Assembly (NCBI GenBank): GCA_017307785.1
Contig: JAFKGI010000015.1
Location: 103,772 to 167,771, forward strand
Direction of reading: 5' to 3'
From: Vulcanimicrobiota bacterium
GTDB taxonomy: Bacteria; Vulcanimicrobiota; Xenobia; Xenobiales; JADMJV01
Length of the DNA: 64,000 nt
Below the pieces are notes generated by a model. It worked only from the letters and a program-made list of their open reading frames with translations, made no database searches and was not told where the DNA came from. The translations under genes and the position numbers were made by a program. The first letter of the stretch is position 1, and each line of letters opens with the position of its first letter. Shown here one piece after another: positions 7,943 to 17,195 of this stretch.

Positions 7943-10312
7943 TTAGAAGTCGACTTCGAGCGCGGTGGAGAGACGATAGCCGTCCCAGTTGAACGGGTGA
8001 CTGGTGGCACCGGCGCCACCATAAGCACCGGCCTGAATCGAGGCGGGCACGTGATCGCGTGTCTGATAGAACATCAACTCGCTATTGAAGCGCACGCCGC
8101 TGGACACATTCCAATCGGCCTTGAGATAAGGCATCGTCTGCACCAGGTCACGGGTGCGAAAATCCACGTTGTTGTTGGCGAAAGCGTAGGCATTGTAGAC
8201 CCCGCCCGGGTCGTAGTGTCCCTGACTGGTGGCTCGATAGACGCCCAACGAGAACAGAAAGTCTTCGTTAAACTTGTAGCCGACCTCCAGATTGGCCAGT
8301 GCCTGGGTCAAGTCCACACGATTCTGCGAACCGCCCAACTGAGCCGGCAGCGCGGTGGAACGGCGAAAGGTCCAGCTGTCGTAACTTCCCGCCACCTTCC
8401 AGGGAGTGCCTGTGAACACCTGAGACACCTTGATCCCGGCGCTGGAGACGTGGCCGCGCGGATTCTCCAATGGGTTGTAGCTGGCGTCAAACGAGAGCGG
8501 AGAAAACTCACGAAAAACCACGTCGATGAAACCCGGAGAGAAGCCCAGCACGTCGTTGCCGGGAAGCCCGGTCCCCAGGCTGCCGCCCCGAATGCGCACA
8601 TCCTGCAGAGAGGTGCTGACCTGACTCAGATTCCGATAGTTGAGCGTCACCGAACCGTCAGGATCGTACTGTACCCTGGTGGTCAGCCACAGGCCCTGGC
8701 GATTGTGCGGAAACGAATCGGTATTGTGCAAAGACCAGTAAAGCCAGAACTGATCTGCATCGGGAAACCGATGATAGACCCGGAGAGGCGAAACCGAACC
8801 CTGCAGGGGATTGCCAAACTGCAAAATCATCGGGTCATAGCGAGCGTCGGTGTGACGATAGTCGACTTCCAGGTGGAGCTTGTCCTCGAACCAATCGGCC
8901 GCGCCACCCAGTCGCCACAGAGTCCCGGCGGTGGAGTAGCCGGAATTGCGACTGGGACGATAGCTGGAGACGCTATAGTCCCCCTGGAATAGATAGCCCT
9001 TCGGCGCGTATTCCAGGTGCAGCCCGCCCATGGTCACCGCCTGAGGACCGAAACTGGCCCGCGGCCCGCCCAAATCGCTGCCGGGAAAACCCCCCAGGGG
9101 CCGGGCATCGGTGCTCAAACCGGTTCCGGCCACCAACGGCCCGCCCAGCTGGTTCACGAAAAAGCCGGGAGGATTGACCCAGTTCAGCGTTCCCAGCCCG
9201 GCCAGTTGATTGGCGTTGGTAATCTGACCGGTGGTCAGCCCCGGCACCTGCCCACCATTGTCGTCAAAAGCCCGCAAGAAACTGAGCGTTCCCGTCCATT
9301 CCGCATTGTGGTAGTTCACGGCCCCGCCCAGCGCATAGCTGCGATACGGCGCCGTCACGCCAGGATTGCCGTCGTAAAGGCGAGTCCCGAAACCCTCCCA
9401 GCCCCAGCGTCCATTGTCCAGCTCGCCGCTGATCTGCAGTCCGTAGCTTTCCAGGATGCGCGGATTGCCCACCCGGGGATTGACCGTACCCATATAAATC
9501 TGAGGCGACATGAAGCGCGGGGCGAAGCTACCGATCACCAGGCTGGTGGCGGTAGGAGTATGAGTCACGGCCAACCGCTCCAGACCCATACTGGTAAAGG
9601 GTGCGTTGGCCAGACCGAAAGGATTGGCCGGAATGGGCGGCTGCACGCCCCACACCGAATCGACCAGCGGATTGCCCTGCGAACTGTAGGCGTAGACCCG
9701 CAGTTCGGCCAGCAAATCCTCGCTCAGATCGGCCTCCACGTTCAAAGACAGCACGTTGCTGAAGCCGCTGCCGTTGACCAGTGGGCGCCCATTCGAATAG
9801 TCGAGCACCGGCTGGGTGCCAAACGCATTGAGCGGGCTCAAATTGGCAGCCTCGACCGCCCCCACCAGATCACCATAGTTGAGCGCGCTCCCACCGAAAC
9901 CGCTGCGTTCCTGGCCGTTGTTGTGCACGCCCATGCTCACGAAGCTGGAGCGGAACTGACCCGAGAAGCGAATGCGGCCCAATTCCTCGACGCGCTCGTC
10001 CAGATTGGCGACCCGGTTCTCCAGGCTGTCCACTCGCACGCCCAGAGCTTCCAGCTCGTCTTTATAGGCGGCTAACAGAGCCTGCAGATGTTGCAGCTCC
10101 GCCTTGCTCAGCAATGGTGCCAGTCCGGCCTGAATACGTTCCTGGGCTCGGGCCAACTGTAGGGCTACTTCCCAGCGAGTGCTGGCGCGTCCGGCGTCGC
10201 TCAACCCCATCTCGCGCAGCCAGCGGTAAGCATCGTCATTGCCCGGGAACAGTGGAGCAGCCACAGCCAGTGCGCACAACCCCAAAGCCAGAAGCGTCCC
10301 CCTCAGTCCCAT
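7943..10312 (-). CDS. SLH-domain outer-membrane porin
   Basis: 789 residues from ATG 10312, which opens a signal peptide (MGLRGTLLALGLCALAVAA); a GTG one codon earlier is possible, and AGGAG lies upstream. After the signal comes one SLH-like repeat (DAYRWLREMGLSD, then TRWEVALQLARAQERI), a coiled coil at about residues 90-115 (LEALGVRVDSLENRVANLDERVEELG), then a long region of alternating aromatic/polar strands ending in LSTALEVDF with a C-terminal Phe, typical of an outer-membrane beta-barrel. This plan matches the SLH-porins of cyanobacteria, Deinococcus and Negativicutes, where the SLH repeat binds peptidoglycan-linked polymer and tethers the outer membrane. It is strong evidence for a diderm envelope. 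Divergent from the cupredoxin gene at 10356. Confidence 0.82.
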   Translation of the reverse strand: MGLRGTLLALGLCALAVAAPLFPGNDDAYRWLREMGLSDAGRASTRWEVALQLARAQERIQAGLAPLLSKAELQHLQALLAAYKDELEALGVRVDSLENRVANLDERVEELGRIRFSGQFRSSFVSMGVHNNGQERSGFGGSALNYGDLVGAVEAANLSPLNAFGTQPVLDYSNGRPLVNGSGFSNVLSLNVEADLSEDLLAELRVYAYSSQGNPLVDSVWGVQPPIPANPFGLANAPFTSMGLERLAVTHTPTATSLVIGSFAPRFMSPQIYMGTVNPRVGNPRILESYGLQISGELDNGRWGWEGFGTRLYDGNPGVTAPYRSYALGGAVNYHNAEWTGTLSFLRAFDDNGGQVPGLTTGQITNANQLAGLGTLNWVNPPGFFVNQLGGPLVAGTGLSTDARPLGGFPGSDLGGPRASFGPQAVTMGGLHLEYAPKGYLFQGDYSVSSYRPSRNSGYSTAGTLWRLGGAADWFEDKLHLEVDYRHTDARYDPMILQFGNPLQGSVSPLRVYHRFPDADQFWLYWSLHNTDSFPHNRQGLWLTTRVQYDPDGSVTLNYRNLSQVSTSLQDVRIRGGSLGTGLPGNDVLGFSPGFIDVVFREFSPLSFDASYNPLENPRGHVSSAGIKVSQVFTGTPWKVAGSYDSWTFRRSTALPAQLGGSQNRVDLTQALANLEVGYKFNEDFLFSLGVYRATSQGHYDPGGVYNAYAFANNNVDFRTRDLVQTMPYLKADWNVSSGVRFNSELMFYQTRDHVPASIQAGAYGGAGATSHPFNWDGYRLSTALEVDF

Positions 10313-10355
10313 CACGCGCGCAAGGTTCTCCTTCCACCCCCGCGTGCCTGCACAG

Positions 10356-11060
10356 ATGACAGGAAGAGGCAAACACTTCCTCGTAGCCAAGAAGGTGCGT
10401 AAGCTACTGGGGGCTCTGTTCTCGCTGTTGATGGTCACCGGTGTCTCGGCCGGCGACCTGGAAGGCACCGTCGAAATTCACTCCCGCCTGGGCCGCCGCC
10501 CCATCGGCAAATTGCAGCGCCACCCCGGCCAGAACAATGGCCCGCTCTACCAGGCCCCGGCCAAAGTGAGCGCGGCGGTCGACGAAGTCAGCAACGTCGT
10601 GATCTTCTTGCTCGACACCCCGGGCGGTCCCAACAAGCCGGTCCACACCAAGATGAACCAGAAGAACCGCCAGTTTTCCCCCTATGTGCTGCCCATCGTA
10701 CGAGACTCGACGGTGGACTTCGTCAACGGAGACGGCATTTTTCACTCGGTCTACTCTCAGTGCGAATGCGCCCCCTTCCATCTCCCCGAGTTCCCCCAGG
10801 GCGAGTCCCGTTCCATCCATTTTCCCCAGCCCGGAGACGTCGAATTGTTCTGCGCCATCCATCCCGAGATGAACGCGCACATCCTGGTGCTGGACACCGG
10901 CTTCTTCGTCACGCCGGACGAAAACCACAAATTCAAGCTCGAAGACGTGCCGGCCGGACGCCGGGTGCTGAAAGCCTGGCATCCGCGTCTAAGAAATCCC
11001 GTCACCAAGATCATCGACGTCCCGCCCAGCGGTAGCCTGCACATCGATCTCGCCCTTTAG
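10356..11060 (+). CDS. Secreted cupredoxin (amicyanin-like copper site), first copy
   Basis: 234 residues from ATG 10356; a GTG 13 codons later, just before RKLLGALFSLLMVTGVSA, is also possible. Signal peptide, then an N-terminal beta-sandwich, then a cupredoxin core. The type 1 copper ligands are visible: His130 in GIFHSVYS, then Cys166, His169 and Met172 in FCAIHPEM, with the Cys-x2-His-x2-Met spacing of amicyanin. After it comes a short carboxypeptidase-regulatory-like end (VPAGRRVLKAWHPRLRNP). Closely related in plan to the product at 38329-38988. The stop overlaps the GTG of the sensor gene that follows, so the two are coupled. Expected role: periplasmic electron carrier or copper/redox receptor for the sensor. 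Divergent from the SLH-porin with a 43-base spacer. Confidence 0.82.
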   Translation: MTGRGKHFLVAKKVRKLLGALFSLLMVTGVSAGDLEGTVEIHSRLGRRPIGKLQRHPGQNNGPLYQAPAKVSAAVDEVSNVVIFLLDTPGGPNKPVHTKMNQKNRQFSPYVLPIVRDSTVDFVNGDGIFHSVYSQCECAPFHLPEFPQGESRSIHFPQPGDVELFCAIHPEMNAHILVLDTGFFVTPDENHKFKLEDVPAGRRVLKAWHPRLRNPVTKIIDVPPSGSLHIDLAL

Positions 11061-12589
11061 TGCGCCTTCGTCTCCAGCTTCTGGCCCTGATCGGGGTGCT
11101 GCTGAGCCTGGCTCTGGCAACTTCCTTCGCCCTCATCTTTCGGGCCGTGCGCAACCAGGCACTGGCCGACCTGGATCGCTCCCTGGAAGCGGGACACCAC
11201 GTCTGGGACAGCCTCAGCCGGGCTCGCGCCGAGAACCTGGCAACCACCACCTCAGGCACGGCCGCGGAAGCCGGCTTTCTCCGGATTCTACGCGGGACCG
11301 ATGCAGCCACTTTGCTGGACGACCTCCACCAACGCCAGAAAAACAACGCCTCGCTGGACCTGTTGGCCGTTTACGACGATCAGGGCCACCTGCGCCTGGC
11401 CACCCAAGCCGGCCTGCCCACGACTCCCGATGCTCTCGTCGAATCCGCGCTGGACGGCCAGGTCGGGGCCAGTTTCTGGCGCGGCCCGGACGGGCTTTAC
11501 ATCGCCGGCGTCGCGCCCATCCAAAGGCAGGGTGGAATCACGGAAGGCGTGCTGCTGCTGGCCACCCGGCTGGACGCAGAGTATCTGAAGGACCTGGCTC
11601 GAGACACCAACCTCCAGGTGGCGGTGGAAGAAACGGCTCCCGTCCCAACCAACCGTCACCAGCGCACCTATCCCGTGCCCGACTACACCGGCCAATCGCT
11701 CGGCACTCTGGTGCTGGGACGCGACCTGGACGTAGCTCTGGCCTATATGGACAGCGTGCGCGGGCAGCTCTGGTGGCTGGGAGCCGGAGCCGTAGCCCTG
11801 GCATTCCTCTTCTCCATCCCCCTGGTCGGTCGCATGACCAACCCGGTGCTGCAACTGGAAAAAGCCCAGGCCGAAATGGACGCAGTCTTTCAGGCCAACC
11901 TGGACGGACTGGTGGCCCTCGATCAGGCCGGTCGAGTGGTCAACGCCAATCCGGCCGCCGGGGTCTGTCTGGGCCTGGCTGCAGAAAAACTGCCCGGGAC
12001 CTTCCTGCAGCAAATTCTACCGCAGGAGGTGTTTGCCCAGTTGGTGGCCGCCTCGCCCCATGATGGACAGTTGGTGCAACGCTGCCTCTACCGCCGGGAA
12101 GGCCATACTTTTCAGCTCACCCGAACCTTCGTGGCCAGTCGCCATCGAGAGGTCGGCTCCATTCTGCTCACCCGAGAAATCGGCGAGAGCGCCCGCAACC
12201 CGTTGGAACTCCTGGACGACGCCCGACCGGTCAACGAGGATGACTGGATCCGCTTTGAGAGAAATCGCGCCAACTTTCTCTGGCTCAGCGGCCGTCGCTC
12301 CGCTCCGGAGCCGGGCAACTGGGAGAGCGAGCTGACCCGCCTGGGGGTCCCCCTATCGCTACCAGGCCTCAGCCTGGAGCGAGAGCCTCTGCGACTGCTG
12401 CTGCTCAACCTCTGGCCCTGTCACCATTTGCTCCTCGAGCCCGAGGCCGGCGGTAGCTGGCTGAGCGTGCGCAACCCGGACCCACCGGGCGCTTGGGAAC
12501 GCGAAGTTCTGCTCGGACTGCTCGAGGAACTCCAGGGGAGGTTCTTCGAGGAGGGTGGGCAGCTGCGCATCTGGCTGCCACGGTCTTGA
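11060..12589 (+). CDS. Membrane sensor protein: periplasmic CACHE-like domain, PAS, degenerate kinase-like tail
   Basis: 509 residues from GTG 11060 (overlaps the cupredoxin stop). One membrane helix at about residues 5-27, a periplasmic region to about 235 with CACHE-like pattern (LLAVYDDQGHLRLAT, GVLLLATRLDAEYLKDLA), a second helix at about 236-256, then a PAS domain (AVFQANLDGLVALDQAGRVV). The last 150 residues keep only vague likeness to a histidine-kinase ATPase (LLLNLWPCHHLLLE, QLRIWLPRS). I find no HisKA H-box and no N/G1/G2 boxes. It may therefore signal by protein contact and not by phosphorylation. Coupled to the cupredoxin upstream, which suggests sensing of its copper or redox state. 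Confidence 0.65.
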   Translation: MRLRLQLLALIGVLLSLALATSFALIFRAVRNQALADLDRSLEAGHHVWDSLSRARAENLATTTSGTAAEAGFLRILRGTDAATLLDDLHQRQKNNASLDLLAVYDDQGHLRLATQAGLPTTPDALVESALDGQVGASFWRGPDGLYIAGVAPIQRQGGITEGVLLLATRLDAEYLKDLARDTNLQVAVEETAPVPTNRHQRTYPVPDYTGQSLGTLVLGRDLDVALAYMDSVRGQLWWLGAGAVALAFLFSIPLVGRMTNPVLQLEKAQAEMDAVFQANLDGLVALDQAGRVVNANPAAGVCLGLAAEKLPGTFLQQILPQEVFAQLVAASPHDGQLVQRCLYRREGHTFQLTRTFVASRHREVGSILLTREIGESARNPLELLDDARPVNEDDWIRFERNRANFLWLSGRRSAPEPGNWESELTRLGVPLSLPGLSLEREPLRLLLLNLWPCHHLLLEPEAGGSWLSVRNPDPPGAWEREVLLGLLEELQGRFFEEGGQLRIWLPRS

Positions 12590-14868
12590 TTCGCCCTCAC
12601 GAATGGCCCAAGGTTCGGTTCCTGCTGGGACTGATCTTGATCGGTTGGACCGGGCTCTCGATCGCCATGGTGGTGACCGATACCCTGCTGCTCTCCAGCC
12701 TGGGCGTCCATTACCTTCCCATCGCCCTGTTGCTCACCTCGGGACTGACGCTCAGCAGCTCGCTCGGCTATACCGCCCTGTTGAGCCGTTATCACAGTCT
12801 GCAACTGCTGCAGGCCACCTTTCTGATGGTGGGCGGGTTGCTGCTGGCCGGCTTCTGCGGACTCAAAGCGGGAGCCAGCTGGTTGTGCCTGCCGCTGCTG
12901 GCGCTCTACGGCACCAGCTTCTCCCTGATCGCCACCCAGAGTTTCGGCCTGGCCAGCGAATGCATCGACACCTACTCAAGCAAACGGCTCTTCCCGGTAC
13001 TCACAGTAGGGGCCACCTGCGGCGAACTTCTGGGCGGTCTGTTGGTGGCCGGAGGAGCCCGTCGAGTGGATCCATCGGGCTGGGTGCTCGTTTGGGGGCT
13101 CACCAACTTCCTGGCGCTGGCCTGGCTCTGGGCCCACCGCCAGCCTCTCCAGCAGTGGCGTCAGACCCGCCGGCAAAAGCCGGCGCCCGTACCCTATCTG
13201 CGCCGGGATCCATTGGTTCGTTCGCTGGTGCTGCTTCTGCTGGGAATGGTGCTCTGTCAGGGCACGTCCCAGTACCTTTTTTCCCAGATCTTCGCCGCGG
13301 CCTATCCTCAGCCACGCGATCTGGCCCGCTTTCTGGGACTGCTGATCTCGCTTACCAACCTGGCCGAACTGGTTATCGCTACTCAGCTGACTCCTCGCCT
13401 GGTCGGCTGGTTGGGAGTGGCTCGCGCCGGCTGGCTGCACCCCACCCTGATGCTCAGCGGCCTGCTGGGCATCAGCCTGCGGTTCCAGCTGGGTCCAGCC
13501 ATCTGGCTCTGGATCTGCCGCCGCACCATGCAAGACAGCCTGGCCACACCCGTGCGCAATCTGCTCTACAACGCCATACCGGCCCGGGTCAGGCCTGCCC
13601 TGCGAGCCTTTTTGGACGGGGTGGTGGTCTCTTGCGCTCAGGCCTGCGTGGCACTGCTGCTGCTCTTCCTCCAGCATCGCCTGCAGCCGGTCCAGATCGC
13701 CTACGCCGGAATTGGTCTGGCGCTCGTCTACGCGGCTGGAGCCCGGGGAGCCAGCCGCAACTACCTGCGCACCCTTCTGGGAGAACTGCAAAGCGAAGGA
13801 CTGGTCCTGAAAGCCCGGACCACCGCTTCCTTCCAGGATGGCGCCCAGCCAGGCGACCCGCTGGCTCTCCAGAGCCGGGCCCAAAGCCTGGCCTCGGCGG
13901 ACGCAAAGCTTCGATTGGAGGCGGCTGCTCAGCTAGCGGGCCGAGGGGCCGACGGAGTGCGCGCCGCCCTGCCTTACCTCTTCTCCGATCAGTGCTCCAC
14001 GGTTGAAGCGGCCTTGCGCGTATTGGGCCAGAGTCCTACCCCCTGGGCCCGCTCTCTTTTGCAGGACCAGTTCGCTTCGCGCAGTCGGGCGGCGGCTCAA
14101 GCCTGGGTGGCCGCCCACAAGCAACCAGCCGAGAGCTTACGCAGCCGCTTTCTGAAGGAAGCCAGGCACCAGGAATCGCTACGCCATCAACGCCTGGCTT
14201 TTTGCGCGCTGCGCTGGCTGGAGGGGGAAGAGTTGGTGGAAACGGTGCGCCTCTCGCTGCTCTCCCAAGGGGGGCGCAGCGCCAACGCGCTGGAGGTCCT
14301 CTCCAACCTGGGGGAACGACAGCCCACCCAGCTTTTTGTGAATCTGCTGGAACCCAACTCCGATGAGGAGCGCGCCCGGCTTCTAAGCGGCCCGGAAACC
14401 GATGGAACGCTGAGCGAGGACCGCTGGGTGCGCTGGGCCGCCACCCGGGCCGGTTCTCCGCCCGCCTGGGAATTGGCCAGGATGGAGCAGTTGCTGACTC
14501 TGCGTCGGACCCATCCATTTCACCGTATGGATTTGGCACAGTTGGAGATCCTGCGACTGCGGATGATCGAGGAAAGATTCGCAACAGGCCGAGTCTTTTG
14601 GCAGGCGGGTCAGTCCCTCGAGCGGGCTCTGGTGCCCCTCGAGGGAGAACTTACCAGAGGCTTTTGGGGAGGAGTGGAACTGGCCGGCCAGATGACGGCG
14701 CGCTCTGCGCTTGTGACCGCAGGGCCCGTGCGCGTGCTCAGCCTTAGCGCCGCCGCGTGGGAGGTATCGCTACGCGACCTGCCCGCCTTGAGCACCGGAA
14801 CCTTTCAGTGGCTCAGTGCTGAACTGAGGCGGACGGAGAAGGATGGGTCAGAACATAGAAGGCCATAG
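12586..14868 (+). CDS. NTT/MFS-like transporter with HEAT-like repeats and degenerate cNMP-binding tail
   Basis: 760 residues from TTG 12586, which overlaps the preceding TGA (TTGA); the frame continues upstream but only over the sensor gene. The first 430 residues contain about twelve hydrophobic segments and resemble the ATP/ADP (NTT) branch of MFS transporters (RPHEWPKVRFLLGLILIG, DTLLLSSLGVHYLP). Residues about 470-640 are alpha-helical and HEAT-like (RLEAAAQLAGRGADGVRAAL, STVEAALRVLGQSP). The end (FATGRVFWQAGQSLERALVPLEG ... ALVTAGPVRVLSLSAAAW) has the outline of a cyclic-nucleotide-binding domain without the usual phosphate-binding cassette. Such fusions are known from other phyla. The transported substrate is unknown. 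Third gene of the cupredoxin-sensor transcript. Confidence 0.65.
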   Translation: MIRPHEWPKVRFLLGLILIGWTGLSIAMVVTDTLLLSSLGVHYLPIALLLTSGLTLSSSLGYTALLSRYHSLQLLQATFLMVGGLLLAGFCGLKAGASWLCLPLLALYGTSFSLIATQSFGLASECIDTYSSKRLFPVLTVGATCGELLGGLLVAGGARRVDPSGWVLVWGLTNFLALAWLWAHRQPLQQWRQTRRQKPAPVPYLRRDPLVRSLVLLLLGMVLCQGTSQYLFSQIFAAAYPQPRDLARFLGLLISLTNLAELVIATQLTPRLVGWLGVARAGWLHPTLMLSGLLGISLRFQLGPAIWLWICRRTMQDSLATPVRNLLYNAIPARVRPALRAFLDGVVVSCAQACVALLLLFLQHRLQPVQIAYAGIGLALVYAAGARGASRNYLRTLLGELQSEGLVLKARTTASFQDGAQPGDPLALQSRAQSLASADAKLRLEAAAQLAGRGADGVRAALPYLFSDQCSTVEAALRVLGQSPTPWARSLLQDQFASRSRAAAQAWVAAHKQPAESLRSRFLKEARHQESLRHQRLAFCALRWLEGEELVETVRLSLLSQGGRSANALEVLSNLGERQPTQLFVNLLEPNSDEERARLLSGPETDGTLSEDRWVRWAATRAGSPPAWELARMEQLLTLRRTHPFHRMDLAQLEILRLRMIEERFATGRVFWQAGQSLERALVPLEGELTRGFWGGVELAGQMTARSALVTAGPVRVLSLSAAAWEVSLRDLPALSTGTFQWLSAELRRTEKDGSEHRRP

Positions 14869-15082
14869 CGATGGCGGCCAGAGCGGCCGCCTTAGGGAAA
14901 CATGCGCCGAACAGAATGGCGCAGATCACTCCCAGCGGAACCGCCCGGTCCTGGGTAACCATCAGGATCAGGCTACTAAAGAAGACAAAAGCCAACAGGC
15001 CCTTGGTGAGGAAGGCCACCATTCCGAACATTGCCAGAAAGAGGCTGATTTTGAGGATGCGGTGCGAAGTTTTGCTGTTCAT
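14813..15082 (-). CDS. Small membrane protein (three helices)
   Basis: 89 residues from ATG 15082. Three hydrophobic stretches (LKISLFLAMFGMVAFLTKGLL, AFVFFSSLILMVT, VPLGVICAILFGACF plus AALAAIAMAFYVLTH) and a short polar tail. Its last 56 bases run antisense into the end of the transporter gene. No recognisable family. Supported by hydrophobic pattern and lack of any better frame in this interval; the ribosome-binding site is weak, so it is a moderate call. Confidence 0.5.
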   Translation of the reverse strand: MNSKTSHRILKISLFLAMFGMVAFLTKGLLAFVFFSSLILMVTQDRAVPLGVICAILFGACFPKAAALAAIAMAFYVLTHPSPSASVQH

Positions 15083-15277
15083 AGGCTCAGCTTAGTTCTC
15101 GTCCCGCCAAAGCCGTAGATTCGGTCGTCCCAGAGGCCGAAGGACGGCCATACCAAAGGCTTCAGACACTGTCCCGGCCAACTCCATAGCAAGCCATAGT
15201 ACTAGTGTTGATTGCCGGGAGTAGAAGCCCGAGGATATCCTGAAATTACCCTTAGGAATACTTAACGAGGCAACGTC

Positions 15278-17164
15278 GTGAAGATTCTCAACATTCTGGT
15301 CGTGGAAGATCAGGAAGTCGACTATGACCTCCTGCTGGTGAAACTGGAATCGGCGGGCCTGAAAGTCCGGGCCGATCGGGTCCAAACCGCCCTGGAGATG
15401 CATCAGGCATTGGAACGCAGTGATTGGGACGCCATCATCTGCGACTACTGGCTGCCCGGCTTCTCCGGCAAGGGCGCCCTGGAGATCTTTCAGAAGGACG
15501 GCCGTGACATTCCGTTTCTCTTCTACAGCGGTCACCTGGGCGAAGAACTCCTGGTGGAGTGCATGCGCCTGGGGGCCCACGACTTCATTCTCAAGGGCAA
15601 CTCGCGTCTGATTCCGGCTCTTTCAAGGGAGTTGAAGGACGCCGAACAACGGCGCCAGGAGCGCGAAGACCAGGCGCGCTACCGCAGCATTGTGGAGGAT
15701 TCCGACGACGGAATCTGCTGTGCCGGGCCGGACGACCGAATTTTGTTCGTCAACGGCCGGTTTGCGGATTTGCTGGAAATCGAGGCGGACTGGCTGACCG
15801 GCCAGCCGCTGGCCAGCATCGGCGAGCTGCAGCCCGACTGGCTGCCCTATCTGACCCAGCCACATCAGAACCTGAAATCAGTGCCCGCCAAACTGACCCA
15901 TGCGCGCCAGGACAAAAGTGACGTCAGTCTCAGCGTGCGTCCGCTCAAGGGTTCCGGTTTGGTGCTGAAAGTTACCGATCTTTCCGGTCCCAGGCTCCTC
16001 GAAAAGCGCCTCGCGCTGGCATCCAAGATGGAAGCCATCGGCCGCCTGGCGGGCACGGTAGCCCACGATTTCAACAATACTCTTTCGATCATCTCGGGCT
16101 TCTGCGACATTCTCAAGGAGGAAACCGACGATAGGGACCAACTTTCTCTGCTCAACACCATGCACCAGACCATTCGCCGGGGGACCTCGCTGTGCAATCA
16201 GATGATGTCGGTCGGAAAAATCAACAAACCCAACGATTCCGGCGGGCACGAAATCCGCTTGCGCGAAGTCTTGCAGAACTATCAGCCGATCCTACAAAAA
16301 GCGGCCGGAGCGGAAGTGGAATTTCGGATTCTCTGCAGCGCCGAACAAGATGCCGTTCGATTCGATGGTGACCTGCTGCTGCAGGTGCTGGTCAATCTCA
16401 CCCTCAACGCCAAAGATGCCATTGGTCAACTGAACGGCGCAATGGAACCCAGGAAAATCTTGATTTCCACTCAGGACCTGCTGGTAGGCGAAGAAGATGG
16501 TCAGAGTCACCTGCTCAAGGCCGGAGCCTATGTGGTTCTGTGCGTCAGCGACAATGGCGCCGGCATGGACGAGGAAGTGCGGGCCCATGTTTTCGAGCCC
16601 TACTTCACCACCAAGGGAGACTGCGGCGGAACCGGCCTGGGGCTTTCCAGCGTCTATGCCAGCGTAGCCCAATATGGCGGAAACATCTGGGTCTACAGCG
16701 AGAAAGGCAACGGGACCAGTTTCAAGATCTACCTGCCACTGCTGGAGCAGCGATCGCCGACCATCCTTCCCGAGATCCCGCGCTGCAGCGGGGAACACGT
16801 GGTTCTGCTGGTCGACGACTGCGCCTTGACCCGCGAAATGGCAAGGGCGGCTCTGGAAGAAGAGCCCTATCAATTGCTGGAAGCAGGCTCGGGACGCGAA
16901 GCCCTCGAGCAGGCCAGAGCCTTTCCCGGCAAGATCGATCTGGTCATTTCCGATGTGGTCATGCCCGGCATGATGGGTCCCGAGCTGGTCGATCACCTCC
17001 GCCTGGAAACCCCGGACCTCTCCGTCATCTTTACCTCGGGCTATGGGCGTGACTTTTGCGCGCTGCCCAATACCCAACAGGTACCGCACCGCTTCGTGGA
17101 AAAACCGATGTCTGCCACCAACCTGATTCGCCAGACCCGGCTGGCGCTTGCCGAACGCGCCTGA
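15278..17164 (+). CDS. Hybrid sensor histidine kinase: REC-PAS-HisKA-HATPase-REC
   Basis: 628 residues, no membrane segment, so a cytoplasmic phosphorelay protein. N-terminal receiver (residues about 4-125) with Asp56 in ICDYWLPG and Lys in FILKGN. PAS domain about 134-235. HisKA with phospho-acceptor His263 in VAHDFNNTLS, ATPase with SDNGAGMDEE, FTTKGDCGGTGLGLS boxes, then a second receiver with Asp559 in VISDVVMPG. The N-terminal receiver suggests input from another kinase, while the C-terminal one may feed back or pass phosphate on. GTG 15278 is supported by GAGG eight bases upstream. The preceding 195 bases hold no gene. No output regulator is adjacent, so the target is unknown. Confidence 0.9.
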   Translation: MKILNILVVEDQEVDYDLLLVKLESAGLKVRADRVQTALEMHQALERSDWDAIICDYWLPGFSGKGALEIFQKDGRDIPFLFYSGHLGEELLVECMRLGAHDFILKGNSRLIPALSRELKDAEQRRQEREDQARYRSIVEDSDDGICCAGPDDRILFVNGRFADLLEIEADWLTGQPLASIGELQPDWLPYLTQPHQNLKSVPAKLTHARQDKSDVSLSVRPLKGSGLVLKVTDLSGPRLLEKRLALASKMEAIGRLAGTVAHDFNNTLSIISGFCDILKEETDDRDQLSLLNTMHQTIRRGTSLCNQMMSVGKINKPNDSGGHEIRLREVLQNYQPILQKAAGAEVEFRILCSAEQDAVRFDGDLLLQVLVNLTLNAKDAIGQLNGAMEPRKILISTQDLLVGEEDGQSHLLKAGAYVVLCVSDNGAGMDEEVRAHVFEPYFTTKGDCGGTGLGLSSVYASVAQYGGNIWVYSEKGNGTSFKIYLPLLEQRSPTILPEIPRCSGEHVVLLVDDCALTREMARAALEEEPYQLLEAGSGREALEQARAFPGKIDLVISDVVMPGMMGPELVDHLRLETPDLSVIFTSGYGRDFCALPNTQQVPHRFVEKPMSATNLIRQTRLALAERA

Positions 17165-17195
17165 GAGAAGCCTGCCTGGCGAGTCTCCCGATTGC

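Noticed and set aside
7736..10075. Long plus-strand frames across the SLH-porin gene
   Set aside because: The minus frame has a signal peptide, SLH repeat, coiled coil and barrel with C-terminal Phe. The plus frames have none of these and are Gln/His/Arg-rich.
15083..15277. Possible gene or RNA in the 195-base spacer before the hybrid kinase
   Set aside because: Frames are short and without ribosome sites; no tRNA-like or clear hairpin pattern. Probably just a promoter region.
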